DNA of 64,000 nt from Streptomyces gelaticus (GTDB lineage Bacteria; Actinomycetota; Actinomycetes; Streptomycetales; Streptomycetaceae), in contig NZ_BMTF01000017.1 in assembly GCF_014649535.1 (NCBI RefSeq), positions 105,789 to 169,788 on the forward strand. Reading direction: 5' to 3'. The notes below the pieces were generated by a model. The model was not told the DNA's origin. It saw nothing but the letters and a program-made list of their open reading frames with translations, and did no database searches. Positions 34,907 through 43,478 of the stretch are shown here, piece after piece. The translations under genes were made by a program, and so were the position numbers. The first letter of the stretch is position 1. Every line of letters begins with the position of its first letter.

Positions 34907-35985
34907 CGGCCCACCCGGGGATCGAGCAGCGGATAGAGCACATCGGCAAGGGTGTTCGCCAGGATCACCGCGGTGGCGAAGACGAAGAACAGCCCCTGCA
35001 CGAGCGGGAGATCGGGCACGCTGAGCGCCTGGTAGAAGAGGCCGCCGAGGCCCGGCCAGGAGAACACCGTCTCGACCAGGATCTGTCCGGCGACCACATG
35101 CCCGAGGTTCACGAACATCAGCGTGAAGGTCGGCAGCATCGCGTTCGGCACGGCGTGCTTGCGGCGCACGACGTCGTCCCGCAGCCCCTTCGCGCGGGCC
35201 GTCGTCAGATAGTCGCTGCCCATCTCGTCGAGCAGCGAGGAGCGCATCACCAGGAGCGTCTGCGCGTACCCGACCGCGACCAGTGTGATCACCGGCAGGA
35301 CCAGATGGTGCGCCACGTCGAGGACGTAGGCGAACCCGGTCTCGTTGCCCGACTCCAGACCGCCCGTCGGGAACATCCCGGGGATCGGTCCGATGCCCAC
35401 CGCGAAGACGATGATCAGGAGCAGGCCCAGCCAGAACGACGGCACCGAGTAGAGCGTGAGCGCGAACGCGGTGTTGAAGCGGTCGCTCATGGAGCCGTTG
35501 CGCCAGGCGGTCCGGGTGCCGAGCCAGATGCCGAGCGCGGTGTAGAGGACGTACGACGTGCCGGTGAGCAGCAGGGTCGCCGGAAGCGCCTCGGTGATCT
35601 TGTCGATGACCGGCGCGTGGAACTGGAAGGAGGTGCCGAAGTCGCCCGTGAGGGCGTCTCCCACGTACGACGTGAACTGCTGCCACATCGGCTGGTCGAG
35701 GCCGAACTGATGCCGAAGCGACTGGAGTTGTTCGGCAGAAACGGGGCGGCCGCCCGTCATCTGCTTCACCGGGTCGCTGGGAATGAGCCGGAAGAGGAAG
35801 AAGCTGGTGACCAGCACGGCGAAGAGCGAGACCGCCGCTCCCGCGATCTTGGTCGCCACGTATTGGAGGTATGCCTTGGTGTTGCGCGCCCGTGGACCGT
35901 GGGCGGCCGACGGGCCGGACTGAGCCGGGCCGTCGGTGTCCGCGTCCGCGATCTGCACGAGCGCCGGAGTGCTGTCAGCTGTCAT
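34903..35985 (-). CDS. Oligopeptide-type ABC transporter permease (OppB/DppB-like)
   Basis: The 360-residue permease has a 40-residue polar N-terminal extension before TM1 (AGAAVSLFAVLVTSFFLFRLI), then FGLDQPMWQQFTSYVGDALTGDFG typical of OppB, and the EAA loop YLTTARAKGLRDDVVRRKHA. The extension is longer than in E. coli OppB. A hairpin in the 90-base gap separates it from the solute-binding protein gene upstream. Confidence 0.92.
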   Translation of the reverse strand: MTADSTPALVQIADADTDGPAQSGPSAAHGPRARNTKAYLQYVATKIAGAAVSLFAVLVTSFFLFRLIPSDPVKQMTGGRPVSAEQLQSLRHQFGLDQPMWQQFTSYVGDALTGDFGTSFQFHAPVIDKITEALPATLLLTGTSYVLYTALGIWLGTRTAWRNGSMSDRFNTAFALTLYSVPSFWLGLLLIIVFAVGIGPIPGMFPTGGLESGNETGFAYVLDVAHHLVLPVITLVAVGYAQTLLVMRSSLLDEMGSDYLTTARAKGLRDDVVRRKHAVPNAMLPTFTLMFVNLGHVVAGQILVETVFSWPGLGGLFYQALSVPDLPLVQGLFFVFATAVILANTLADVLYPLLDPRVGR

Positions 35986-36021
35986 GGGGAACTCTCGTTA
36001 CTCGTGCTGCACGTGGAGGGG

Positions 36022-36052
36022 CCGGCCGGTGAGTTGCGCGTTCACCGGCCGG
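36022..36052 (-). terminator. Intra-operon hairpin after the solute-binding protein gene
   Basis: CCGGCCGGTGA (36022-36032) pairs with TCACCGGCCGG (36042-36052). It lies just after the binding-protein stop, where many ABC operons carry a partial terminator or mRNA stabiliser that favours the binding protein. Confidence 0.65.
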
Positions 36053-36075
36053 TCTCTCTCGACCCGTCCGAGTGG

Positions 36076-37947
36076 TTATTCGCGGTCGTCCGCCGTGTTG
36101 CGGCGGCGCATCGCGATGAACAGCCCGCCACCGGCGAGCACCACGACCACCACGATGATGCCGATGACGACGCCGGTCGAGTTCGACCCGCCGGAGCCGT
36201 CCGAACTGCCGCCGGACGCAGGAGCGGCGGACCACCAGCTCCAGTACCCGTCCTGGCCGTAGATGTTGCCGGCCGCCTCGGGCATGGTCGTGATCGACTT
36301 GATCTGGTCGGTGCGGTACGCCTCGACCGCGTTCGGGTACGCGATGACGTTCATGTACCCGGAGTCGTAGAGCCACGACTGCATCTGGTTGACGATCTCG
36401 GCCCGCTTGGCCGGGTCGTACTCGGCGAGCTGCTTCTTGTAGAGCTCGTCGTACTTCTTGTCGCAGATGAAGTTGTCGGTGGAGGCGCTGTCCTTCGCCT
36501 TGGCAGGCAGCGCGGCGCAGGTGTGGATGCCGAGGACGAAGTCGGGGTCCGGGTTGACGGACCAGCCGTCGAAGGCGAGGTCGTACTCACCCGCGTACCA
36601 GGGCACCGAGACGTCGTCGAGGCAGTCGACCTTCAGGCCGATGCCGAGCTTGCCCCACCACTCCTTGAGGTACTTGCCGATCGCCTTGTCGTTCGGGTCG
36701 GTGGCGTGGCACAGGATGCGCAGGTCGAGCGGCTTGCCGTCCTTGCCGACCCGCTGGTCGCCCTTGAGCTCGTAGCCCGCCTCGTCGAGCAGCTCGGCCG
36801 CCTTGGCCGGGTCGTACGCCAGACTCTGCTCGGCGGTCGGCTGCCAGTGGTACGCGGAGAAGCGCGGCGGGATGTAGCCCTGGCCCTCGACGGCGTGACC
36901 CTGGAAGACCTTGTCGATGATGGTCTTGCGGTCGATGGAGAGGAAGAGGGCCTGGCGCACCTTCTGGTCGAGAAGGGCCTTGTTGCCGTTGCCGAACTTC
37001 TTGCCGTCCTTGGTCTGCGCGCCCGGGTTGGTGGCCAGCGCGAAGAAGCGGCGGCCCGGACCCTCGTTGACCTTGACGTTCTTCTCGCCCTTGAGGGAGG
37101 CGGCCTGGGCGGGCGTCAGCGCGGGGGAGCCGGCGACGAAGGAGACCTCGCCCTTGCGCAGCGCGGCGACCGCGGCGTCCTGGTCCTTGTACGTCTTGAA
37201 GACCAGCTCGTCGAACTTGGGCTTGCCGCGCCAGAAGTCCTTGTTGGCCTTGAGCTTCACATACTGGTCGACCTTGTAGTCGGTCAGGATGAACGGCCCG
37301 TTCCCGACGATCGGAAACGTCTTGTCGTTGTTGAACTTGGAGAAGTCACCGACCTTCTCCCAGACGTGCTTGGGCACTATCGGCACATCGAGTGCCGCCA
37401 TGGTGGCCTGCGGCTGCTTGAGCTCGATGACCAGCTGCGTGGGGCTGGGAGCCGTCACCTTCTTGAAGTTCGCGACGAAGTTGCCGTTGGCCTGCGCGGC
37501 GCCCTCGTCGGTCATCATCTTGTTGAACGTCCAGGCCGCGTCCTCGGCGGTGGCCTGCTGCCCGTCCGACCACTTGGAGTCGGACCGGATGGTGTACGTC
37601 CAGGTCAACTTGTCCGCGGACGGCTCCCACTTGGTGGCGAGACCGGGGACCGCGTGGTTGTCCTTGGGGTCGTAGTTGGTGAGGAAGTCGTACATGAGCC
37701 GGCTGATGCTTGTGCTCATCAGCTTCTGAGCGAGGAACGGGCTCAGGGAGTCGACGCTCTGTGCGACGGCGACGGTCAGCGTCGACTTGCCGCCGTCGGC
37801 GGCCTGCGCCTGCTGCGGCGCGGCGCCGAGCGGCACACCGGGAACGATGGACCCGGCGGCCAGCGCCAGTGCGGCGGCACCGGAGGCCAGGAGGACACGC
37901 AGACGTGAGCGTGGCTGGGCGGAGCGTGGTGGAACTCTTTCGACCAT
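36076..37947 (-). CDS. Peptide-type ABC transporter solute-binding protein, C-terminally anchored
   Basis: The 623-residue family-5 extracellular binding protein (DppA/OppA type) has a signal sequence (about residues 15-50, ending AQAADGG) without a lipobox Cys. The binding domains include SDSKWSDGQQATAEDAAWTF and RQALFLSIDRKTIIDKVFQG. A Gly/Ser linker leads to a C-terminal membrane helix (GVVIGIIVVVVVLAGGGLF) and RRR, which would hold it at the membrane in place of a lipid anchor. It is the first gene of the operon. Confidence 0.9.
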   Translation of the reverse strand: MVERVPPRSAQPRSRLRVLLASGAAALALAAGSIVPGVPLGAAPQQAQAADGGKSTLTVAVAQSVDSLSPFLAQKLMSTSISRLMYDFLTNYDPKDNHAVPGLATKWEPSADKLTWTYTIRSDSKWSDGQQATAEDAAWTFNKMMTDEGAAQANGNFVANFKKVTAPSPTQLVIELKQPQATMAALDVPIVPKHVWEKVGDFSKFNNDKTFPIVGNGPFILTDYKVDQYVKLKANKDFWRGKPKFDELVFKTYKDQDAAVAALRKGEVSFVAGSPALTPAQAASLKGEKNVKVNEGPGRRFFALATNPGAQTKDGKKFGNGNKALLDQKVRQALFLSIDRKTIIDKVFQGHAVEGQGYIPPRFSAYHWQPTAEQSLAYDPAKAAELLDEAGYELKGDQRVGKDGKPLDLRILCHATDPNDKAIGKYLKEWWGKLGIGLKVDCLDDVSVPWYAGEYDLAFDGWSVNPDPDFVLGIHTCAALPAKAKDSASTDNFICDKKYDELYKKQLAEYDPAKRAEIVNQMQSWLYDSGYMNVIAYPNAVEAYRTDQIKSITTMPEAAGNIYGQDGYWSWWSAAPASGGSSDGSGGSNSTGVVIGIIVVVVVLAGGGLFIAMRRRNTADDRE

Positions 37948-38090
37948 GGTCAGGGACCTCGCGTCATGACTCGCACGGAGAAGGCGGGTTGATCTCTGGT
38001 TCGCCAGCTGGTGAAGCGAAGGTTTATCAGCGGGGGTCGAGCCACGTCAACGGTCATCGAAACGGCGTGTGGTCTGCGGGAATGCGCGAA

Positions 38091-38120
38091 GGGTCCGCAC
38101 CGTGGAGACGGTGCGGACCC
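38091..38120 (-). terminator. Terminator after the MinD-like gene
   Basis: GGGTCCGCACCGT (38091-38103) pairs perfectly with ACGGTGCGGACCC (38108-38120) around GGAG. It lies 25 bases after the stop of the 38145-40877 gene. Confidence 0.8.
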
Positions 38121-38144
38121 TCATTGGTTGAGACCTCTGACGCC

Positions 38145-40877
38145 TTACTGCTGAGGCGCTGACGGCGGCTGCTGCGGCCATCCCGTGGGCGGGACGGGCC
38201 CCTGGTGCTCGGGCGGCACCGGCAGGCCGGGCTGACCAGGCGGGGCGGGCTGCTGCTGGGGCGGCTGCGGGCCGGCCGGGCCTGCGGCGGACGGGGTCTG
38301 CGGGGGCAACGGCTGCTGCCAGCCGTTCTGCCCGGTCCCGGGACCGGGCTGCGGGGGCTGCTGGCCGCCATAAGGCTGCTGCTGCGGGTACCCCTGCTGC
38401 GGGGCGTACTGCTGCTGGCCGGGCATCGGCGGGGCGTACTGCGGCGGCGGGTTGGAGCCGTTGGAGGTCCAGAGTCCCTGCTGCTGCTGGGCGCGGGCGA
38501 AGTCCTCGGCGACCATCGCGGAGAGGTTGAAGTACGCCTCGCGGGTCTTGGGTCGCATCATGTCGAGGTCGACCTCGGCGCCGGCCGCCAGATGCTCGTC
38601 GAACGGGACGACCACCACGCCGCGGCAGCGCGTCTCGAAGTGCTGCACGATGTCGTCGACCTTGATCATCTTGCCGGTCTCGCGGACCCCCGAGATGACG
38701 GTGATGGAGCGCTGCACGAGCTCCGCGTATCCGTGCGCCGAGAGCCAGTCCAGGGTGGTGGACGCGCTGGACGCGCCGTCGACCGACGGCGTCGAGATGA
38801 TGATCAGCTGGTCGGCGAGGTCCAGCACCCCGCGCATCGCGCTGTAGAGCAGGCCGGTGCCCGAGTCGGTGAGGATGATCGGGTACTGCTTGCCCAGCAC
38901 GTCGATCGCGCGCCGGTAGTCTTCGTCGTTGAACGTCGTGGAGACCGCCGGGTCCACGTCGTTGGCGATGATCTCCAGGCCGGAGGGCGCCTGCGAGGTG
39001 AACCGGCGGATGTCCATGTACGAGTTGAGGTACGGGATCGCCTGGACCAGGTCACGGATGGTGGCGCCGGTCTCGCGGCGCACCCGGCGGCCGAGCGTGC
39101 CCGCGTCCGGGTTGGCGTCGATGGCGAGGATCTTGTCCTGCCGCTCGGTGGCCAGGGTCGCTCCGAGGGCGGTGGTCGTCGTGGTCTTGCCGACGCCGCC
39201 CTTGAGGCTGATGACCGCGATCCGGTAGCAGGACAGCACGGGCGTACGGATCAGGTCGAGCTTGCGCTGCCGCTCGGCCTCCTCCTTCTTGCCGCCCAGC
39301 TTGAAGCGGGACGCCCCGGAGGGGTTGCGGCTGCTCTTCGCCTTCTGCTTGCCCCGGACCAGGCGGTCGGAGGAGAGCTCCACGGCGGCCGTGTATCCGA
39401 GCGGGGCGCCGGGCACGGAACGCTCGCGCTGGTCGTGGGTGACGGGGGTGGGCCAGGCGCCCCCGGTGCGGGGGTCGACGGGCTGACCCGGCTGACCCGG
39501 CTGGCCCTGCGGCTGTTGCGGCTGCTGGGGCTGGGCGGGCTGCTGCGGGGTGACCTGGGCGGGCAGGCTGGGCGTGGGCTGGGCGGGCGGCTGGGGCGTC
39601 TGCGGTGCCTGGGGCCCGGTGGGGGCCTGCGGCGGCAGCGGGGCGCTCTGCTGCGCGGGCCACTGAGGTGTCTGGGACTGCTGGGGCGGCTGCGGTGCCT
39701 GAGGCTGCTGGGGCGCCTGCGGGAAGCCGTAGCCGCCCTGGGCCGGTGTCTGCTGGGCCGGGGGAGCGGGTTGTTGCGGGAAGCCGTAGCCGCCCTGGGC
39801 CGGTGTCTGCTGGGCCGCGGGGGCGGGTTGTTGCGGGAAGCCGTAGCCGCCCTGGGCCGGTGTCTGCTGGGCCGGGGGAGCGGGCTGCTGCGGGAAGCCG
39901 TAGCCGCTCGGGGGCTGCTGAGGTGCCTGCGGCTGCTGCGGCTGGGCTGCCCCGGCCTGCGGGAATCCGTAACCGCCGGGCGTCTGACCGGTCGGGCCGG
40001 GCGCGGGCCACTGCGGAGCCGGCTGCGGCGCGGCGGGCTGGAAGGCGGGCGGCAGCGGCGGCAGGCCACCCTGCGGGGGCGCCGGGGGCCAGGGATTCGA
40101 CGTGGCGGGCGCCGGAGCGCTCTGCGATGCCTGGCCGGGCGCCGCGTCCTGGGGCGCCGCATCCGGCACGGCGTCGGACGGGGCGGAGTCCTGCGGCCCG
40201 TCGGCGGCACCGCCCGGGGCATCCGCCCGGGCCTCGGGGACGGAGTCCGTGACGGCGGCGCCGTCGGACTCACCGGCGGGTGCGTCCGCCGCCTGCGCGG
40301 AGCCGGAAGCAGGCGCCCCGCCCCCGCCCGTACCACCGGCAGAGCCCGCCGCGGGACCCGAGCCCGAAGCCGCAACCGGGTCCTCCCCGGCCGCCTCCGC
40401 CGAACCCCCCTCGATCTGCGCGATCTGCCGCTTCAGCGCGGCCGGGGAGAACCGCATGGTCGAGCCGCTCTCCACATCGCCGCTCCCGGACGTGTCCGGC
40501 GCGCCGCCGGAATCCCCCGCGCCCGCCGTGGGGCGGGACGGGGCGTCACCGGCCGCGGACTGGGCGGGAATGGGGGCCGGGGCGGGGGCCGGCGCCGGGG
40601 CGGGCGCGGGCGGTGCCGGAGTCCAGTCGGAGTCGAACCCGCCGCCGGTCGGCGGCGCGGGCGCGGGCACGGACACCGGCGCACCGCTGGGCGGCGGAGG
40701 CGGCGCCAGATGCGTTCCGGCACCGCCCGACGAGTCCCCCGGCGCGTTCTGCGTGTACCAGGCGGGCGGGGTGTAGTCGATGGTGAACTCACCCGTCATC
40801 TCGGCGGGCTCCGCGTCGGACGACTCGTCGACGGGCTTGTTCCAGCCCCCGCGGATCTCGTCCCGATCGCCGTTCAC
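38145..40877 (-). CDS. MinD/ParA-like ATPase of the type VII secretion locus
   Basis: The 910-residue protein has a very long Pro/Gln/Ala/Gly-rich N-terminus (about residues 20-490) containing three tandem 19-residue units, then a MinD-type ATPase with deviant Walker A ISLKGGVGKTTTTT (K564) and DANPDAGTLGRR, and a Gln/Pro-rich tail. It starts with GTG at 40877, with AGGAGG 7 bases upstream. Mycobacterial ESX loci encode a similar Pro-rich MinD-like protein (EspI). I infer a regulatory or energising role in secretion. It faces the same way as EccE. Confidence 0.75.
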   Translation of the reverse strand: MNGDRDEIRGGWNKPVDESSDAEPAEMTGEFTIDYTPPAWYTQNAPGDSSGGAGTHLAPPPPPSGAPVSVPAPAPPTGGGFDSDWTPAPPAPAPAPAPAPAPIPAQSAAGDAPSRPTAGAGDSGGAPDTSGSGDVESGSTMRFSPAALKRQIAQIEGGSAEAAGEDPVAASGSGPAAGSAGGTGGGGAPASGSAQAADAPAGESDGAAVTDSVPEARADAPGGAADGPQDSAPSDAVPDAAPQDAAPGQASQSAPAPATSNPWPPAPPQGGLPPLPPAFQPAAPQPAPQWPAPGPTGQTPGGYGFPQAGAAQPQQPQAPQQPPSGYGFPQQPAPPAQQTPAQGGYGFPQQPAPAAQQTPAQGGYGFPQQPAPPAQQTPAQGGYGFPQAPQQPQAPQPPQQSQTPQWPAQQSAPLPPQAPTGPQAPQTPQPPAQPTPSLPAQVTPQQPAQPQQPQQPQGQPGQPGQPVDPRTGGAWPTPVTHDQRERSVPGAPLGYTAAVELSSDRLVRGKQKAKSSRNPSGASRFKLGGKKEEAERQRKLDLIRTPVLSCYRIAVISLKGGVGKTTTTTALGATLATERQDKILAIDANPDAGTLGRRVRRETGATIRDLVQAIPYLNSYMDIRRFTSQAPSGLEIIANDVDPAVSTTFNDEDYRRAIDVLGKQYPIILTDSGTGLLYSAMRGVLDLADQLIIISTPSVDGASSASTTLDWLSAHGYAELVQRSITVISGVRETGKMIKVDDIVQHFETRCRGVVVVPFDEHLAAGAEVDLDMMRPKTREAYFNLSAMVAEDFARAQQQQGLWTSNGSNPPPQYAPPMPGQQQYAPQQGYPQQQPYGGQQPPQPGPGTGQNGWQQPLPPQTPSAAGPAGPQPPQQQPAPPGQPGLPVPPEHQGPVPPTGWPQQPPSAPQQ
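39721..39906. repeat. 57-bp tandem repeat, 3.3 copies, in the MinD-like gene
   Basis: Copies at 39721-39777, 39778-39834 and 39835-39891 differ at only a few bases, with a 15-base partial copy after. Each encodes QQPAPPAQQTPAQGGYGFP on the minus strand. The unit length is a multiple of three, so copy-number change would keep the frame. Confidence 0.9.
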
Positions 40878-41197
40878 TTTGCCTCCTGGTGTGGTCGAGC
40901 ACCCTTGTGCCGTAGTGGGTGGGGGCGACCGTTTCCGTCTGCCTGACCGCCCGGCTCTCCCCCTGGGACACGCATTGCCTGCCCGCAGGTTCTCCTGCCG
41001 CGCCCGGACCCACCCTAATCGTCATGGGGCTCGCTCCGGCAGGCCGTACGGCACCGCAAGAGCTGTCCCGTGCATCACGTGTCGCCCCCAAGTCGGCCGA
41101 GTACGGCACAGCGTGAAGGGCGAAGCGGTCAAACATGTACATCTGCGTACGGAAAGCCGAACGTTCCGTACGGGCGGCCACGAGCGGGCCGTGCCCG
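40878..41197. other. Intergenic region between the MinD-like gene and the EccE operon
   Basis: There is no supported gene in 320 bases. The right end holds the hairpin at 41146-41172. The left part should hold the leader and promoter of the MinD-like gene, which has AGGAGG at its start. I see no clear promoter hexamers. Confidence 0.5.
41146..41172 (-). terminator. Candidate terminator of the eccE operon
   Basis: CGTACGGAA (41146-41154) pairs perfectly with TTCCGTACG (41164-41172), 25 bases after the stop of the leftward gene ending at 41198. An operator for the MinD-like gene is the alternative reading. Confidence 0.45.
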
Positions 41198-41920
41198 TCA
41201 GTCCATCCTGCGCGCGCCGCCCAGGAGTCCGGTCTCGGCATCGGTCGCCCGGGTCATCACGAACTGCCGGTCGCGCCCGGCGCACCAGAGCGTGACCCCG
41301 TCGGACAAGGTGGACAGTGTTTGGGTCTCGGCGGCCGGAAGGTGCAGTATGCGGCCGATCTGTGCCGCTTCGTCAGGGGATACCCGCTGAATGCCGACCA
41401 GGGCCGATTTCTCGATCAGCCTCGGTGCCACCGGGCTGAGATACGGCAGCAGCGTCAGCACCGACTGCCACGGCCCGGAGACCACCCGCCCGCGCGGTGG
41501 CCGCATGCCGCAGTCCCGCACCACGACCACCGGCGAACCGGCCGACGGCCCCTGCGGCGGCACCCGCCCGACATCGTGCAGGGTGATGCACGGCTGACCG
41601 CCGCCCGCCGCGTGCGCGAGCGCCGTCCAGGTCTGGGCCCGCCCGGTCTCCACGACGATCCGAGCACCGGTGGCGGCCGCCCGCAGTGCGAGGACCTGCG
41701 CCGTCCACACTCCGCCGATCAGCGTGACCTCGTACGGAGTCGGCCGGTTGAACCCCAGCACGGCGGGGCGGCCCTGGGCGTCCACGCCGATCACCACGCC
41801 GTCGTCGCCGACCGGCAGGGCCAGCGACTCCAGCTGGTCGAGCGTGACCGACTGCCGGGCCCGTCGCGGACCGATCAGCCCGAAGCCGAGCCGGGCCCCG
41901 GTGCTTGTGGATGCGGACAT
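41198..41920 (-). CDS. Unknown protein of the type VII secretion locus
   Basis: I do not recognise this 240-residue protein. It has no signal peptide or membrane segment. It contains beta-rich stretches such as DGVVIGVDAQGRPAVLGFNR and an Ala-rich helix (WTAQVLALRAAATGARIVVE), with an even mix of charged residues typical of a folded cytoplasmic protein. Its ATG overlaps the eccE stop by one base (TGATG), so it is very likely made together with EccE. I infer a cytoplasmic accessory role in secretion. The gene ends before a hairpin. Confidence 0.6.
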   Translation of the reverse strand: MSASTSTGARLGFGLIGPRRARQSVTLDQLESLALPVGDDGVVIGVDAQGRPAVLGFNRPTPYEVTLIGGVWTAQVLALRAAATGARIVVETGRAQTWTALAHAAGGGQPCITLHDVGRVPPQGPSAGSPVVVVRDCGMRPPRGRVVSGPWQSVLTLLPYLSPVAPRLIEKSALVGIQRVSPDEAAQIGRILHLPAAETQTLSTLSDGVTLWCAGRDRQFVMTRATDAETGLLGGARRMD

Positions 41921-43272
41921 CAGCGGGTACCCCCGAGGGGCAGTGTGGCGAGCACGCCGGGCAGCTGCTCGCGGTCGAGCCGTACCAGCGAGGTCCTGAC
42001 CCCGCGGGCGGTACGCTCCAACTCATGGCGGCCGCCCAGCAGTTCCTCGTCGCTGCGGCCGGTGATCCGGATGTGCCCGGTGATCGAGACGCCCTGTCGC
42101 TCGCCGTGCCCCAGCGTGAGGCTGAAGGTCGTGGCGAGCGCCGGGAGCGAGGTGAGCAGGGCCACGAGCTGCGGCATCGCGGCACCGCCGGCGCCGAACT
42201 GCGGCCAGCGGGCCACCCAGTAGGTGGTGTGCCACCGGTCGTCGCAGCGCCAGGTCCGCGCCGTCTCCTCGGTGCGGCGCACCGGCGTCCCGCTCAGGCC
42301 GGCCTGGGTCATGGCCGGTGCGCTGGCGCAGACCGAGGTCGCGATCGCGGACGTCAGCTCCTGCTCGGTCAGCACCGTCGCGCGGAAGCCGGCCCCGGTC
42401 AGCCGGCTCGACAGCTGATCGGCCGCGCGCACCACGCACTTCTGCGCCCCCGTGATGCCGCCGCCGCGCGCCTGCACGGCCTCCGGGCACAGCTCCGGGT
42501 CCAGCTTGAGCGCGATCCAGGTGATCCGGACGGCGGGCGAACCCGTCTGGGCCTGCAGCGGCGCGTAGTTGCGCGCGGCGATGGACTGCTGGGGCAGATG
42601 CGGGGCGGGTGCGGGCTGGGTGTGCTGCACGATCTGCGCCGACTCCAGCCGGATCCCGTCGACTTCGAGCACATCCCGTACGAGCGCCAGGGGCAGCGGC
42701 TGCGCGGACCGGTCCGGCCTCAGCGCCGAGACGTCCGACTCCACCTGGAGGACGGCCGTGACGAACGTACCGTCACCGATCATGCCGACCGGCCGTCGGT
42801 CACGGTCGCTGAACGAGTACGTGCGCAGCGCCGGATCGCACTCGACGACGGGCGCGATCCCCGGCTCCGTGCCCACGGGCAGCTCCAGCGCGGCGGCCCT
42901 GCGGGCACGCGCGCGCAGGGCGAGGACGGAGCCCAGCAGCTCCGGCAGCGAGCGGCGGTGCCTGCGTACGACGGCCAGCAGCACCAGCAGTCCGGCGATC
43001 ACGACGGCCGGTGCCAGCAGCAGGGGTTCGACGACCCACGCCGCGAGCAGCAGCGCTGCCGCGATCTCCAGCAGTACGAGTTGTTGCAATCGGAATGAAC
43101 CGAGCTTCCCGACCCGTCCGTCCGCGCGGCCCGGGGCAACTGCCGGGGAACGCCGCGCGGGGCCGTGCGGAGCAGGCGCACCACCGGCTCCGGGAGCTGC
43201 GGGGCCCATAGTGTTTCCGGCCGGACGTGCCCGTGTCGCGGAAGCCGTCATCCCGGCGTTCCCCCCGTTCAT
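41920..43272 (-). CDS. eccE: Type VII secretion protein EccE
   Basis: The 450-residue protein has a Pro/Ala-rich N-terminus, two adjacent membrane helices (about residues 65-105, LVLLEIAAALLLAAWVVEPLLLAPAVVIAGLLVLLAVV) and a soluble C-terminal domain. This is the EccE layout in actinobacterial ESX systems, where EccE is a peripheral subunit of the membrane complex. It diverges from eccB across 206 bases. An alternative ATG at 43251 has a G-rich stretch before it, so the exact start is uncertain. Confidence 0.8.
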   Translation of the reverse strand: MNGGNAGMTASATRARPAGNTMGPAAPGAGGAPAPHGPARRSPAVAPGRADGRVGKLGSFRLQQLVLLEIAAALLLAAWVVEPLLLAPAVVIAGLLVLLAVVRRHRRSLPELLGSVLALRARARRAAALELPVGTEPGIAPVVECDPALRTYSFSDRDRRPVGMIGDGTFVTAVLQVESDVSALRPDRSAQPLPLALVRDVLEVDGIRLESAQIVQHTQPAPAPHLPQQSIAARNYAPLQAQTGSPAVRITWIALKLDPELCPEAVQARGGGITGAQKCVVRAADQLSSRLTGAGFRATVLTEQELTSAIATSVCASAPAMTQAGLSGTPVRRTEETARTWRCDDRWHTTYWVARWPQFGAGGAAMPQLVALLTSLPALATTFSLTLGHGERQGVSITGHIRITGRSDEELLGGRHELERTARGVRTSLVRLDREQLPGVLATLPLGGTR

Positions 43273-43478
43273 CGGTCCCCAACTCCCCCTGTATTCCGCC
43301 TGACCCGCTCGGGCCCCGACGGCCGGATCACCCTACCCGCCCCACCACCGCCCGCGGTCAGCAGGCATAGTAGGGGGCCGGTTGGGCACCGAGGTCCGGC
43401 ATCGCGGTCCGGCCCGGCGGCCGGCGACGCGAACGCTCCCGGTGCCGCGCGGGGAGACACGGGGAGACGAAGCGACTG

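Noticed and set aside
39721..39906. Regular repeats considered as a CRISPR array
   Set aside because: The units are contiguous with no spacers and lie in frame inside a coding sequence.
40780..41295. Plus-strand open frame of about 171 codons between secretion genes
   Set aside because: Arg/Pro-rich shadow composition, overlaps genes on the other strand at both ends, and has no recognisable domain.
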